Positions 24,866 through 34,024 of a stretch of 39,957 nt of DNA are shown in pieces. This DNA comes from Planctomycetes bacterium RIFCSPLOWO2_12_38_17. GTDB taxonomy: Bacteria; Planctomycetota; Brocadiia; Brocadiales; Brocadiaceae. Every line of letters starts with the position of its first letter. Position 1 is the stretch's first letter. Made by a program: the position numbers and the translations under genes. Location of the stretch: NCBI GenBank assembly GCA_001830285.1, contig MHYY01000015.1:3107-43063 (forward strand), in the 5' to 3' direction. The notes under the pieces were generated by a model, which saw only the letters and a list, made by a program, of their open reading frames with translations, was not told the DNA's origin and ran no database searches.

Positions 24866-26926
24866 ATGAAAGCACCGCTTAGGGTCTTTTTTGCAGATCT
24901 TGCACATGAGAGTTATACGGGAATATACCCGGCCGGATTGGTATTTCCTTTGGGGATTGGATGTGTTGCAAGTTACGCTAAAATGAAATTCAAAGATGCT
25001 GTTTCTTTTCAATTATTTCGGGATCCGGTCAAATTCTCCGCAGAATTCCTCAAGGCTCCTCCCCCTATTGTAGGCTTTAGTAATATCAACTGGGCGCTTC
25101 GTTTGTCTTATGCCTATATTGAAAGGATCAAAAAGCTTTATCCTGAGACGATTATTATTTTGGGAGGACCAAATTATCCTGACAAAGAACCATGGAAACA
25201 ATTAAACTTTTTAGAAAGCCACCCGCTTGTTGATTTCCATGTTGTCGGGGAGGGGGAACGCGCCTTCTGTGATTTATTAGAAAAAATCATAGAGTATGGA
25301 TTTAATGTTAAAAAACTAAAAGAGAATAAGATTCGGATTATGGGGACCCATTATACGATTGGAGGCTCTTTAACAGCCGGTGAGAAGGCGCCAAGGATTT
25401 CCAGGGATGACAATACTCCTTCGCCCTACCTTACAGGAATGTTTGATGAGTTCTTTACTGGAACTTATGAGCCTATAGTCCAATTCGCCCGTGGGTGCCC
25501 ATTTTCGTGTACTTACTGCACGGAAGCACAGAAGTACTGGAATAGCGTAAAAAGAATCAGCCTTAATCGGCTGGAAGAAGAGTTGGATTATATTGCTAAA
25601 AGACTTCCCAATAAAGAACTGACAATGCATTTTGCTGATGCAAACATGGGGATGTTTAAAGAAGATACCGATGTGTTCAAAATAGTAGCCGATATTCAGA
25701 AAAAGTATGGTTGGCCGAAAAGGATTAATGCATCGCTAGGCAAGAACAATCCTGATAATGTGCTTTCCGCTGTCAGTCAGTTAGAATACGGGTCTTTATG
25801 GTTCAGCGCCGCAATCCAATCAGCAGATCCCGAAGTTCTGGAGAATATTAAAAGAAAGAACATATCTACCGATAAACTTATTGACGCAGCACTGAGGGCA
25901 AATGAGTATAATAGGGGATCGAACTCAGAAATAATCTTAGGCCTTCCCGGTGATTCGAAGAAAGCGCATTTGTTTACTGTGAAAAGTATAGTTGATGCTG
26001 GGATTTCCAGAGTGAGAATGTATGTTCTGGCGGTATTTTATGGGGCAGAACTTGATCATCAAGACTATCGGGAGAAATTCAAGTTAAAAACTCGCTTTAG
26101 GATTCTTCCCCGCAACTTTGGCAATTATGAATTTAATGGAGATAGGTTCCCTGTTGCTGAAATCGGCGAAATAGTAGTTGAAAGCTCAACTATGTCTTAT
26201 GATGATTTTGCCTATTGCAGGTATTTTGATCTCTCCGTTGAGGTTTTCTATAATGACCATTACTTTTTGGAAGTAAAAGGATTTTTAAATTCGTTAGGTA
26301 TTTCAATGTTTGATTTCATCTTAAAGTGCCACGAGTTGACGATGGAAGACATGCCAAAGGATCTAAAAGAAATATACGACAGCTTGCACCATAATACGGA
26401 AAGTGAAATGTGGAACTCCATTGATGAGCTAATTCAATTCATTGCAGGGGATGGAAATCTGAAAGAATACGAAAAAAGAGAGTACGAAAATAGCCTTGCA
26501 TCTCTGCGTGCAATTGGAATCTGGTCTTGCGCCGAGAGCATTCATAGAATTGCCGAGAAATCCCTAAAACAGTTACTCATTGAAAAGAAAATTAATGATG
26601 AACAACTGAATTTGTATGTAAGTGAGATGATTCGATTTAGTTTGTGGCGTAAAAATAACCTGCTGGAAACAAAAATGAGTTATGAGGATGAATATCATTT
26701 CGATTTTACCGCTCTTGATAAAAATGGGTATAATGTGAACCCATTGAAGCACAAACTCAATAATGCAACAAAATATCGCTTCTGGCATGAAAAGGAAGTG
26801 GAAGAGGAAATGCTGAGGTTGTACAGTGAAAAAGAGTCGCACGTTGTTGGTTTGCGCTGGATATTATTCCATTCTCTGGGTGCGAAACCAGCAAACTACT
26901 ATTTCAGGAGTTTCCGGGTAATATAA
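24866..26926 (+). CDS. B12-binding-domain radical SAM protein, large
   Basis: 686 residues from the ATG at 24866, which has the best ribosome-binding site (AGGTAGGAAA). The frame is open to 24830, with in-frame ATGs at 24830 and 24851. A B12-binding-like region (LRVFFADLAH, YPETIIILGGPNYP, DFHVVGEGERAFCDLL) precedes the radical SAM core with C211-x3-C215-x2-C218 (RGCPFSCTYCTEAQKYW). HFADANMGMF and IILGLPGDSKKAHLF follow. About 200 extra C-terminal residues are helical and without cysteine motifs; their role is unknown. A long tail of this kind is uncommon and could bind the substrate or lipid acceptor. Confidence 0.9.
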   Translation: MKAPLRVFFADLAHESYTGIYPAGLVFPLGIGCVASYAKMKFKDAVSFQLFRDPVKFSAEFLKAPPPIVGFSNINWALRLSYAYIERIKKLYPETIIILGGPNYPDKEPWKQLNFLESHPLVDFHVVGEGERAFCDLLEKIIEYGFNVKKLKENKIRIMGTHYTIGGSLTAGEKAPRISRDDNTPSPYLTGMFDEFFTGTYEPIVQFARGCPFSCTYCTEAQKYWNSVKRISLNRLEEELDYIAKRLPNKELTMHFADANMGMFKEDTDVFKIVADIQKKYGWPKRINASLGKNNPDNVLSAVSQLEYGSLWFSAAIQSADPEVLENIKRKNISTDKLIDAALRANEYNRGSNSEIILGLPGDSKKAHLFTVKSIVDAGISRVRMYVLAVFYGAELDHQDYREKFKLKTRFRILPRNFGNYEFNGDRFPVAEIGEIVVESSTMSYDDFAYCRYFDLSVEVFYNDHYFLEVKGFLNSLGISMFDFILKCHELTMEDMPKDLKEIYDSLHHNTESEMWNSIDELIQFIAGDGNLKEYEKREYENSLASLRAIGIWSCAESIHRIAEKSLKQLLIEKKINDEQLNLYVSEMIRFSLWRKNNLLETKMSYEDEYHFDFTALDKNGYNVNPLKHKLNNATKYRFWHEKEVEEEMLRLYSEKESHVVGLRWILFHSLGAKPANYYFRSFRVI

Positions 26927-26993
26927 TGAAATTGCAAATAGGTCGGTTCTCTTTACTATTGGTCTTACCTGTTGAATGGATAAATAAAATATT

Positions 26994-28130
26994 ATGAAAC
27001 TTCATCCGGCCGGCAAACTAAGCCCAATGGGCGTTTTGGACGTGGGTAGGAAATGTCCTCATTCCTGCATATTCTGCTTTTACAGTTTTTATGATGGTTC
27101 CGAAAAACAATTCAATTATCTGCGAAAGGCAAAGTTTCTGCCAAAAGAACAATTGGAAAACCTACTGCGTTATTTTGTTAAATGGGGATTGACCCATTTC
27201 GAATACACTGGAGGTGAGCCTTCCTTGCATCCCGATATAGTGGAAATTACGAGATATGCTCATTTTGAACTGGGCTTAAAAGGCAGAATGATTACCCTTG
27301 GGCAACTATTGGATCGCAAGGTAAGAAAGAGTGACGCTAGTTTACTCGATGATCTATTGTCAGCTGGACTAAACGACTTTTTGTTTTCATTCCATACCTT
27401 GGACGACACGCTATACAATAAGATTACTGGTGGCAATCTATTGAAACTGAAAACAGTAATGGACATCCTAGACGAGAAAGGTTTTAGTTACTGTACTAAT
27501 ACAGTAGTCAACGGACTCACATATAAAAAACTACCGGAATTAGCTTCCTATCTAATTAAGAAAAACACCCGTTATCATAATTTCCTCATGATGCGGTTGG
27601 ATTGGGGATGGGAAAACAATAATATGCGAGAAAGTATGGCACTGGGGTATAAGGGGAATTACACCGAGGTTGCAAAATATGTTAAAGAAGCGACCGACAT
27701 CTTAGATGAGAATGGCATTGCCGTGAACATTCGCTACGCTCCGTACTGCATTTTTAGAGGCTATGAAAAATACATTGTTGGATATAAAGGCAGGCAGTTG
27801 GATCCTTATGAGTGGAGAAATGGAACTTTAAAAGCGAGTGAAGGTATTCCCTCTCTTACATGTGAAACAGAAGAGGACAACTATACTAAGCGAATTCCAC
27901 TTTTCGAGAGCGACCCGGTATATAATTTAGCGTTTTCAGAAAAATGCAAAGAATGCGCTTTACGTATTATTTGCGATGGCGTAGATAATAATTATATTCA
28001 AGCAAACGGATGGTCAGAATTTACAACCTATGAGGGCAAGAAGATTAAGGATGTTGTGTATTTCCGTTATGATTACCCCGCCCCATTTTGGATGAAAGAA
28101 AGTCAGTATGAATCAATGAGCAAGGGATGA
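26994..28130 (+). CDS. Radical SAM protein
   Basis: 378 residues. Cluster cysteines C21-x3-C25-x2-C28 in RKCPHSCIFCFYSFYDGS, and YTGGEPSLHPDI is the SAM motif near residue 67. The C-terminus has CKECALRIICDGVDNNY, resembling a SPASM-type or auxiliary-cluster ligand set. The substrate is unknown. It follows the large B12-type enzyme after 67 bases. The start codon is supported by the usual short stretch ahead of the first cysteine. Confidence 0.9.
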   Translation: MKLHPAGKLSPMGVLDVGRKCPHSCIFCFYSFYDGSEKQFNYLRKAKFLPKEQLENLLRYFVKWGLTHFEYTGGEPSLHPDIVEITRYAHFELGLKGRMITLGQLLDRKVRKSDASLLDDLLSAGLNDFLFSFHTLDDTLYNKITGGNLLKLKTVMDILDEKGFSYCTNTVVNGLTYKKLPELASYLIKKNTRYHNFLMMRLDWGWENNNMRESMALGYKGNYTEVAKYVKEATDILDENGIAVNIRYAPYCIFRGYEKYIVGYKGRQLDPYEWRNGTLKASEGIPSLTCETEEDNYTKRIPLFESDPVYNLAFSEKCKECALRIICDGVDNNYIQANGWSEFTTYEGKKIKDVVYFRYDYPAPFWMKESQYESMSKG

Positions 28131-28222
28131 CCTCCTCCCTTAAAGCTGATCCAGTTGCGGGGTGAGGCTTGGCCCCAACAGGTTTTGTCTGCTAACTTTA
28201 GTCGATTGAGCATAATTGAGAT

Positions 28223-28561
28223 ATGGAACCCAAAATAATTCTTCGCGTGGCCGGTTATTTTGTTATTTTCTGGATGATGCAAGCCGTGGCCCAAGTACTA
28301 CTCAAATGGGGAAGCACATCGGAGTCGCGCTGGTGGTTGGGCTTTCTTGTTGGTAACCTTTTTGGGTTTTCAAGCACTTTGCTCCTTATGCTTTTGTACA
28401 AGGATCTCAATCCTAACGTGGCACTAGGTTTCGCAACGGGTGGCTCATTTCTTGCGAGTCAGATAGCCATCGGTATTTTCTTCAATACCAAGCTTGCGCT
28501 TGCTCAATATTTCGGTGTTGTTGTCATAACCATTGGGTTGTTGGCTTTTCTGATAGGATAA
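28223..28561 (+). CDS. Small four-helix membrane protein, SMR/EamA-like transporter
   Basis: 112 residues with four hydrophobic segments: about 8-25, 38-58, 67-88 and 92-111. The last carries GVVVITIGLLAFLIG, typical of small multidrug resistance and ArnE/ArnF-type flippase subunits. It probably acts as a dimer in the inner membrane, exporting a small or lipid-linked substrate. Given its place, a lipid-linked sugar is plausible but unproven. G+C is higher than in the preceding radical SAM gene. A family-level call only. Confidence 0.7.
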   Translation: MEPKIILRVAGYFVIFWMMQAVAQVLLKWGSTSESRWWLGFLVGNLFGFSSTLLLMLLYKDLNPNVALGFATGGSFLASQIAIGIFFNTKLALAQYFGVVVITIGLLAFLIG

Positions 28562-28576
28562 AAAGCGGTGATTAAG

Positions 28577-28792
28577 ATGAAAGGAATCATTGCAACGGGT
28601 ACGATTACTCGCGTAGCAAGGAAGTCTTACTTCAAAAAAAGAGAGGGGGAAATGCTGACTTTGGCGACATGTAGTGGCAAAGTGAATGCATGGAGCATGG
28701 ACGTTGGAGGTAGCCCCCTTGGTGTGATTCGCGAATCGACTCGTCTTACGGTGGCGCACCTTATTTCTCATTTTGAGAAGAGGTTAAACTGA
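28577..28792 (+). CDS. Small hypothetical protein
   Basis: 71 residues from ATG 28577 (a GTG at 28568 is also in frame). The sequence contains MKGIIATGTITRVARKSY and ends in HLISHFEKRLN. No family is recognised and there is no signal peptide, membrane segment or cysteine motif. It lies 15 bases after the membrane protein and 35 before a TIM-barrel gene on the same strand, so translation is plausible. A 108-codon frame on the opposite strand covers the same bases, so I am unsure which, if either, is real. Confidence 0.4.
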   Translation: MKGIIATGTITRVARKSYFKKREGEMLTLATCSGKVNAWSMDVGGSPLGVIRESTRLTVAHLISHFEKRLN

Positions 28793-28827
28793 GGTCATCT
28801 GGGTGATGCCGGAGATCACAGAGTAGT

Positions 28828-29502
28828 ATGAACGAAGGTAGCATTGCCCTTGCCATTAAATGTGCTCCAGTACCTGATATCTTGGCTAATGTTGTAAATG
28901 CAGGAATTACTGGTGTTGAATTATATACTAATCTGAAATGGCTGGAAAATATTCAAGGAACCATAAAAACATGCCAGGATTTCCCTCTTCGCTATATGGT
29001 TAATTCTCCGCCAAATGATTATAGTCCATGCATTGTTGAGTTGGCGCAAGCAATCAATGCTGAACTTGTAGTCTTCCACGATGTATTCTGGGAGGATGAA
29101 TGGAGTGGCATTAAGAAGGATTTTAATGGTACCAACATTCAAGTGTGTGTAGAAAATGTCTCTTCGTCTATTGAGGTGGTAAAGATCATGAGACGTTTTG
29201 GGTTTGGACTTTGCCTGGATCTTGAGCATTTTCAGATGCAGACCTCCGGTCTTTTTGAGGATGTGCTTCCACAGATTATCAGTCCTGCTAAACATATTCA
29301 TCTCACGGGTTATTTCCATGGTTCAAAATGCTGGCATACTCATCTCCACCATTCTCCGGAACACGTCAAAAACATATTGAATCTAATTAGTCTATCTGGC
29401 TATCAGGGTTATGTCGTATCAGAAGGTAAAACATCCTTGCAAACACTTTCAGAGTTTCGAAAACTGAATAAATTCTTCATTGATTGGAAGAGTAGTTTAT
29501 AA
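28828..29502 (+). CDS. Sugar phosphate isomerase/epimerase-like TIM-barrel protein
   Basis: 224 residues with the AP-endonuclease-2/xylose isomerase-like TIM-barrel pattern: ITGVELYTNLKWLEN, NAELVVFHDVFWEDEW, NIQVCVENVSSS, FGLCLDLEHFQ, HIHLTGYFHG and YVVSEGKTSLQ. The E, D and H residues at these strand ends are the usual metal ligands. Shorter than many family members (often 260-300). It would isomerise or epimerise a sugar or polyol, in keeping with the locus. It is the last AT-rich gene before the GC-rich block. Confidence 0.75.
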   Translation: MNEGSIALAIKCAPVPDILANVVNAGITGVELYTNLKWLENIQGTIKTCQDFPLRYMVNSPPNDYSPCIVELAQAINAELVVFHDVFWEDEWSGIKKDFNGTNIQVCVENVSSSIEVVKIMRRFGFGLCLDLEHFQMQTSGLFEDVLPQIISPAKHIHLTGYFHGSKCWHTHLHHSPEHVKNILNLISLSGYQGYVVSEGKTSLQTLSEFRKLNKFFIDWKSSL

Positions 29503-29536
29503 AGAAATATTATGAAAAAAGGAGGTGTTGCTAACT

Positions 29537-30772
29537 ATGATTGGCAAGGACGAGCTATTGGAAGTCGCTAGAAGAATATGGAAGATTCCACTATATGTTC
29601 TTGCTCTACCGGCCGTTATGGTGGTTCGGCTGATTCGGCCACTGTTATTGGTACGATTTGGCTTTTTGTACGGCAATCGCATCGGTCACTTTGCCGCCAA
29701 TACGGAATTGTACCTCTGCGAACGGGATGCGGGCATCAATGTGCCCCAACAACGCTATGTTGACCTCTTCTATATGGTGCCGCCTGTTTGCAATCAGCAA
29801 CTGGCAAAGATGTGGAAGCGTATCATGCACATCTGGCCGATTTGGATATTGGCTCCTATCATTCGAATCAATCGACTGATTCCCGGAAGCGATGTTCACG
29901 AGATTGCCAACCTCCCTACGAATGATCGGGATGTGCATAATCTTTTGAGCAAATTCCCGGCACATCTGCAATTTACCTCTGATGAAGAAGCCATAGGAGA
30001 GAATCTGTTGCGTTCCATGGGAATTTCCCCCGGAACCCCCTTTGTCTGTTTGATCGTTCGCGATAGCGCTTATCTGAAAGCGCATATGCCGGAGGTTGCG
30101 GATTGGTGCGAGCACGACTATCGCGACAGCAATATCCAGAATTACGTTTTGGCGGCCGAAGCGCTTACGGATCGTGGCTACGTTGTAATCAGGATGGGAG
30201 CAAAGGTCAACGAACCAATTAATAGCAGTAACTCTAGGGTCATTGACTACGCTACCAATGGTATGCGCAGTGACTTTGCGGATATTTATTTGGGCGCAAA
30301 GTGTGAATTCTGTATTTCAGTATCCACAGGGTTTGATGCCGTGCCAGAAATATTTCGACGTACGATTGTTTTTGTAAATATGGTACCTTTAGGGTACCTG
30401 CGTATTTCCTTGGCTAAATCCATCGGTATTACAAAGCATCACTTCGCAGTGCAGAAGAATCGAGAGCTGACACTAAGTGAAACCTTCACTCACGGCGTGG
30501 GCTTTAGCCTGCGAACTTCAGACTATGAATCAAAAGGCATTCAGCTCATTGAAAACACGCCTGAAGAAATCCGAGATGTCGTCGTCGAAATGGCAGATCG
30601 CCTGAGAGGCACTTGGCAGCCGGGGCCCGACGACGATGCCTTGCAACGTCGGTTCTGGGAAATCTATCCGGCCGATGCACACGATGCCTACCAAGATAGG
30701 CCCCTACACGGGGAAATACGCTGCCGTTTCGGATCGCAGTTCCTCCGCGCCAACGGTGAGTTCTTAAAGTGA
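29537..30772 (+). CDS. TIGR04372-type glycosyltransferase
   Basis: 411 residues from ATG 29537, chosen because GGAGG (29521-29525) lies 11 bases ahead; the frame extends to a GTG at 29525 that sits inside that site. Recognisable family features are an N-terminal hydrophobic segment (PLYVLALPAVMVVRLIRPLL), FLYGNRIGHFAANTELYLCE, the central VCLIVRDSAYL and the strand/loop text CEFCISVSTGFDAVPEIFRR. These proteins are predicted GT-B-like enzymes of LPS and capsule loci. A second, divergent relative follows directly. Base composition shifts upward here. Confidence 0.85.
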   Translation: MIGKDELLEVARRIWKIPLYVLALPAVMVVRLIRPLLLVRFGFLYGNRIGHFAANTELYLCERDAGINVPQQRYVDLFYMVPPVCNQQLAKMWKRIMHIWPIWILAPIIRINRLIPGSDVHEIANLPTNDRDVHNLLSKFPAHLQFTSDEEAIGENLLRSMGISPGTPFVCLIVRDSAYLKAHMPEVADWCEHDYRDSNIQNYVLAAEALTDRGYVVIRMGAKVNEPINSSNSRVIDYATNGMRSDFADIYLGAKCEFCISVSTGFDAVPEIFRRTIVFVNMVPLGYLRISLAKSIGITKHHFAVQKNRELTLSETFTHGVGFSLRTSDYESKGIQLIENTPEEIRDVVVEMADRLRGTWQPGPDDDALQRRFWEIYPADAHDAYQDRPLHGEIRCRFGSQFLRANGEFLK

Positions 30773-30792
30773 GCGAAGGGGATTAGAGTCAA

Positions 30793-32103
30793 ATGGCGGG
30801 TAAGTACTTTTCTGTACACCACCGATTTCTGGCATGGGTGGGTAGATTAACCAACACCATCATTTTACTTCCTCACCCCGTATCGATCGGAAACGCTTCG
30901 GAGGAATATTATTATGCTTTGCTTAAGGCTAGGAGAGAGAAGAAAAAACTTGTGATTTTATTCCCCTTTCAAATGCCGGAGCGTTTCAAGATACCAATGT
31001 TTGATCCCGCTATTTTGTTCTTGGAATCCGACTTGCTGGCGATGAAGTTTAGAAGCCCAATCTCTTCCCTGCTTAGCGGTATCTTTTCATTGTATTGGAT
31101 AATGGTAAGAGTCTGGGCGGTCTTTTTGGACAAATACTTTAAGATTGCACTGTCTGGTTACTACTATCGGCCGTTAGCTGGACAGGATATACTCTGGCGG
31201 CCCAATGCGGGCCGACTAAAGTTTGATTGGGCCTTGGCGCGCGAGCAGGACTGGGGAACCCAATTTTCAACCCCCCTTGGCCTTACTCTGGACAGGAAAA
31301 TCGTTGCTTCTTGTGAAGTGGAACGTGAACGTATTGGGTTGCCGCGCGATGCGTGGTTCGTATGCTTGCATGTGCGCGAGGGGGGCTATAAAGGAGATTG
31401 GGACAACTCCACCAATGCCAATATTTCCACCTATCTCTGGGCAATTAAGGAGATTGTTCGGCGAGGTGGATGGGTAGTTCGATTGGGCGACCCAACCATG
31501 GCAAGACTCCCTGCTCTCGAACATGTAATTGACTACCCATTCTCCTCAAGTAAAAGTGCCATTATGGATGTGTACTTATTGAGAGAATGCTCCTTCGTCG
31601 TATGTACATCCTCAAGTATTCTTGATACGGCATACTTGCTTAATAAACCCGTGGTGGTGACTAATTCGCCCCAGTGGTTTTTTGGCCTGCCGTTGAGACA
31701 TGGCGATCTGTGGATTTACAAACACCTGTACTCCCGCACGGAAAAGCGGTTTATTTCGATACAAGAGTGGTTCATGCGGGCGTCAAGCATTACTGAAGAT
31801 AGGTGGTCATTGCCGGATTGCGATCTCATCGAAAATAGCGAAGAGGAAATAACGAGTGTTGTAAAAGAAATGCTGGATTTCTCTAATGATCAAGGCCCAA
31901 CCGATCTTCAACAGGAATTCAGGAAAACCCACTTGTGTGCGGTTCAAGAGATGAGCAAAACTTTTCGTTTTAGCCGCGATTCCAAAGTTGAGAACTGCAA
32001 CGAGTGGTTTCGATTTGCTTCACGCATGCTTGGATGGCGGGGAGAGATTTCTGCCGAATTCCTGGAGAAAAACTGGTTCAAGAGTTCAAGAATGCCTAAC
32101 TGA
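30793..32103 (+). CDS. TIGR04372-type glycosyltransferase, second copy
   Basis: 436 residues, aligning in layout with the preceding gene: VCLHVREGGYKGD matches VCLIVRDSAYLKA, IDYPFSSSKSAIMDVYLLRE matches the IDYATNG segment, and CSFVVCTSSSILDTAYLLNK matches CISVSTGFD. The identity looks low, so they probably act on different sugars or acceptors. The start follows AAGGGG ten bases upstream and a 20-base gap. No catalytic residue can be named with confidence. Confidence 0.82.
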   Translation: MAGKYFSVHHRFLAWVGRLTNTIILLPHPVSIGNASEEYYYALLKARREKKKLVILFPFQMPERFKIPMFDPAILFLESDLLAMKFRSPISSLLSGIFSLYWIMVRVWAVFLDKYFKIALSGYYYRPLAGQDILWRPNAGRLKFDWALAREQDWGTQFSTPLGLTLDRKIVASCEVERERIGLPRDAWFVCLHVREGGYKGDWDNSTNANISTYLWAIKEIVRRGGWVVRLGDPTMARLPALEHVIDYPFSSSKSAIMDVYLLRECSFVVCTSSSILDTAYLLNKPVVVTNSPQWFFGLPLRHGDLWIYKHLYSRTEKRFISIQEWFMRASSITEDRWSLPDCDLIENSEEEITSVVKEMLDFSNDQGPTDLQQEFRKTHLCAVQEMSKTFRFSRDSKVENCNEWFRFASRMLGWRGEISAEFLEKNWFKSSRMPN

Positions 32104-32160
32104 CCTTTCCCAATCTCGGCAACGAGAAGGAAGTTAAATAATTTCAGACAAGGAAAAGTC

Positions 32161-33045
32161 ATGAATCAGCAAAAACAAACTCTCAGCTACTTTAATCAGA
32201 ATGCTGCGGATTGGCAGCGCGCAGCTTCTGCAAATAATTTCAGCGTCATTGACAACAGGCATAACGCTGTCCTGGAGATAATGAAAGCGCACACGCATGC
32301 CGGCCAGTTATTGGATGTGGGCTGTGGTACGGGCCAGTTGGCTATTGAGGCTTCAAAAAAAGGTTGGCATTCCGTTGGCATTGACTATGCGGCTTCGATG
32401 ATCGACATCTGTAAATTGAACAATCGTGAAGCCGGGACCGACGCGGAATTCCATTGCGTTTCATTTTTTGATTTTGCCATCAAGCCAGCCAGCTATGACA
32501 TAGTGAGCGCCCAGGGCTTTATTGAATACATATCCCTGGCTGAACTGGACAAATTTTTGAGGCGGATCAGCAAAGGTCTGAAGCGCGGTGGTGCAATAGC
32601 TTTGGGCTCAAGGAACCGGTTGTTTAATCTTCACTCACTCAATGAATTCTCATTGCTGGAACTGCAACTAAACACAGTCGGTAAGTTGTTGCACGAAGCA
32701 ATAATCATGCAGTCTTCAAAAAGTCAGCAGGAAGCCATAGAGGGGCTCACTGGATTAAATTACGAATATAGTCACCCGGACACACATCCGGAAACCGGTA
32801 TAAAGGTTGAAACACGATTTCAATTTTCGCCGGCTGACTTGATTGGTCGTTTAACGAAACATGGTTTGAAGCCGACCAGGATTTTCCCGGTTCATTTTCA
32901 TGGACTACCTTTGTCATTAACCAAGGACGACAAGTTGAGTGCTTTGCATGCGCAGTTGGCGGATTTGGTTGGCAAGCAATATATCAATTCGCATGAATTT
33001 GTGCCTTATTCCTCCTCGTTTGTTATCGAGGCGAAGAAGGACTGA
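32161..33045 (+). CDS. Class I SAM-dependent methyltransferase
   Basis: 294 residues. Motif I is LLDVGCGTGQ (50-59), the acidic beta-2 end is HSVGIDYAASM, and YDIVSAQGFIEYI is motif IV. The second half is longer than the minimal fold, with YEYSHPDTHPETGIKVETRFQFSP, a likely substrate-binding cap. Probably methylates a sugar in the glycan. Overlaps no neighbour; the next gene starts two bases after the stop, so they are coupled. Confidence 0.88.
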   Translation: MNQQKQTLSYFNQNAADWQRAASANNFSVIDNRHNAVLEIMKAHTHAGQLLDVGCGTGQLAIEASKKGWHSVGIDYAASMIDICKLNNREAGTDAEFHCVSFFDFAIKPASYDIVSAQGFIEYISLAELDKFLRRISKGLKRGGAIALGSRNRLFNLHSLNEFSLLELQLNTVGKLLHEAIIMQSSKSQQEAIEGLTGLNYEYSHPDTHPETGIKVETRFQFSPADLIGRLTKHGLKPTRIFPVHFHGLPLSLTKDDKLSALHAQLADLVGKQYINSHEFVPYSSSFVIEAKKD

Positions 33046-33047
33046 AG

Positions 33048-33983
33048 ATGAGCAAGCTGACAATCGTCATGTATCACTACGTTAGAGACTTACAGAACTC
33101 TGCTTTCCCGAGAATAAAAGGCCTGGACATTTCATCGTTCAGGCGGCAGTTGGATTTCCTTCAGGCCAAATATTCCTTCTTGCCCATGGGGGATTTGACG
33201 GCGTGTATCAAGACGTCCACGCCCCTGCCTGATAACGCTTGCTGGCTTACCTTTGATGATGGGTACCGCGACCATTATGAATATGTTTTCCCTGAATTGG
33301 TTTCTCGGGGAATTGAAGGAGCATTCTTTCCTCCAGTTAAATCAGTTGCAGAGCGAGAGATACTTGATGTCAACAAGATTCACTTTATCTTGGCATGTAT
33401 TGACGATGTGAGTACGCTCGTAAAAGAGCTTCGGTTACTTTATCTTAGTAGTGATCTATCGCAATATACGGGTAAATCGTTTGATGATTATTGGGAGGCG
33501 CTGGCAAAGCCTGGTCGTTTTGATTCAGATGACGTAGTCTTTGTGAAATGTATGTTGCAACATGCGCTCCCGCAAATCTGGAGGGACCGATTCGCGGACT
33601 TCCTGTTCAAGAAATATGTAAGCCAGGATGTCTGCGCTTTCGCGGAGGACTTATATATGTCTTCAAAGGATCTTTCCGAGATGGTTCAGGCCGGAATGTA
33701 CGTGGGCAGTCATGGGTATCGGCATCTTTGGTTTAGCAAGGAAACTCGTCAGACGCAGTTAGAAGAGATTCAAAATTCCCTTACGTTCCTGGGAAGTATA
33801 GGGGCGCCAACTGATGATTGGGTGATGTGCTATCCGTATGGAGCATACAACAGCGAGACGTTGGAAATCCTAAAGGGTAAGGGATGTATTGTGGGATTGG
33901 CCACTAAGGTTGGGGTTGCTGATTTGCAGCATCACCCACACTTGGAGCTTCCGCGCTTGGACACCAACGATTTGCCGCAATAA
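33048..33983 (+). CDS. Polysaccharide deacetylase (CE4/NodB-like)
   Basis: 311 residues. MYHYVRD near the N-terminus, catalytic TFDDG (68-72) and the metal motif SHGYRH (H-x3-H) are all present, so the active site looks intact. It would remove an N- or O-acetyl group from the glycan or its precursor. No signal peptide is seen, suggesting cytoplasmic or membrane-associated action. The tail LPRLDTNDLPQ matches that of deacetylases found next to glycosyltransferases. Gap of two bases after the methyltransferase. Confidence 0.9.
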   Translation: MSKLTIVMYHYVRDLQNSAFPRIKGLDISSFRRQLDFLQAKYSFLPMGDLTACIKTSTPLPDNACWLTFDDGYRDHYEYVFPELVSRGIEGAFFPPVKSVAEREILDVNKIHFILACIDDVSTLVKELRLLYLSSDLSQYTGKSFDDYWEALAKPGRFDSDDVVFVKCMLQHALPQIWRDRFADFLFKKYVSQDVCAFAEDLYMSSKDLSEMVQAGMYVGSHGYRHLWFSKETRQTQLEEIQNSLTFLGSIGAPTDDWVMCYPYGAYNSETLEILKGKGCIVGLATKVGVADLQHHPHLELPRLDTNDLPQ

Positions 33984-34024
33984 TTCAGGATAAGTTACCC
34001 TCACAACATAGCAAGGGGAAGAAA

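Noticed and set aside
28145-28195. GGGGTGAGGCTTGGCCCC as a terminator hairpin
   Set aside because: The stem is only four pairs and lacks a convincing U-tract.
28445-28771. A 108-codon minus-strand frame
   Set aside because: It covers part of the SMR-like gene and the small hypothetical gene, faces against all neighbours and shows no family features.
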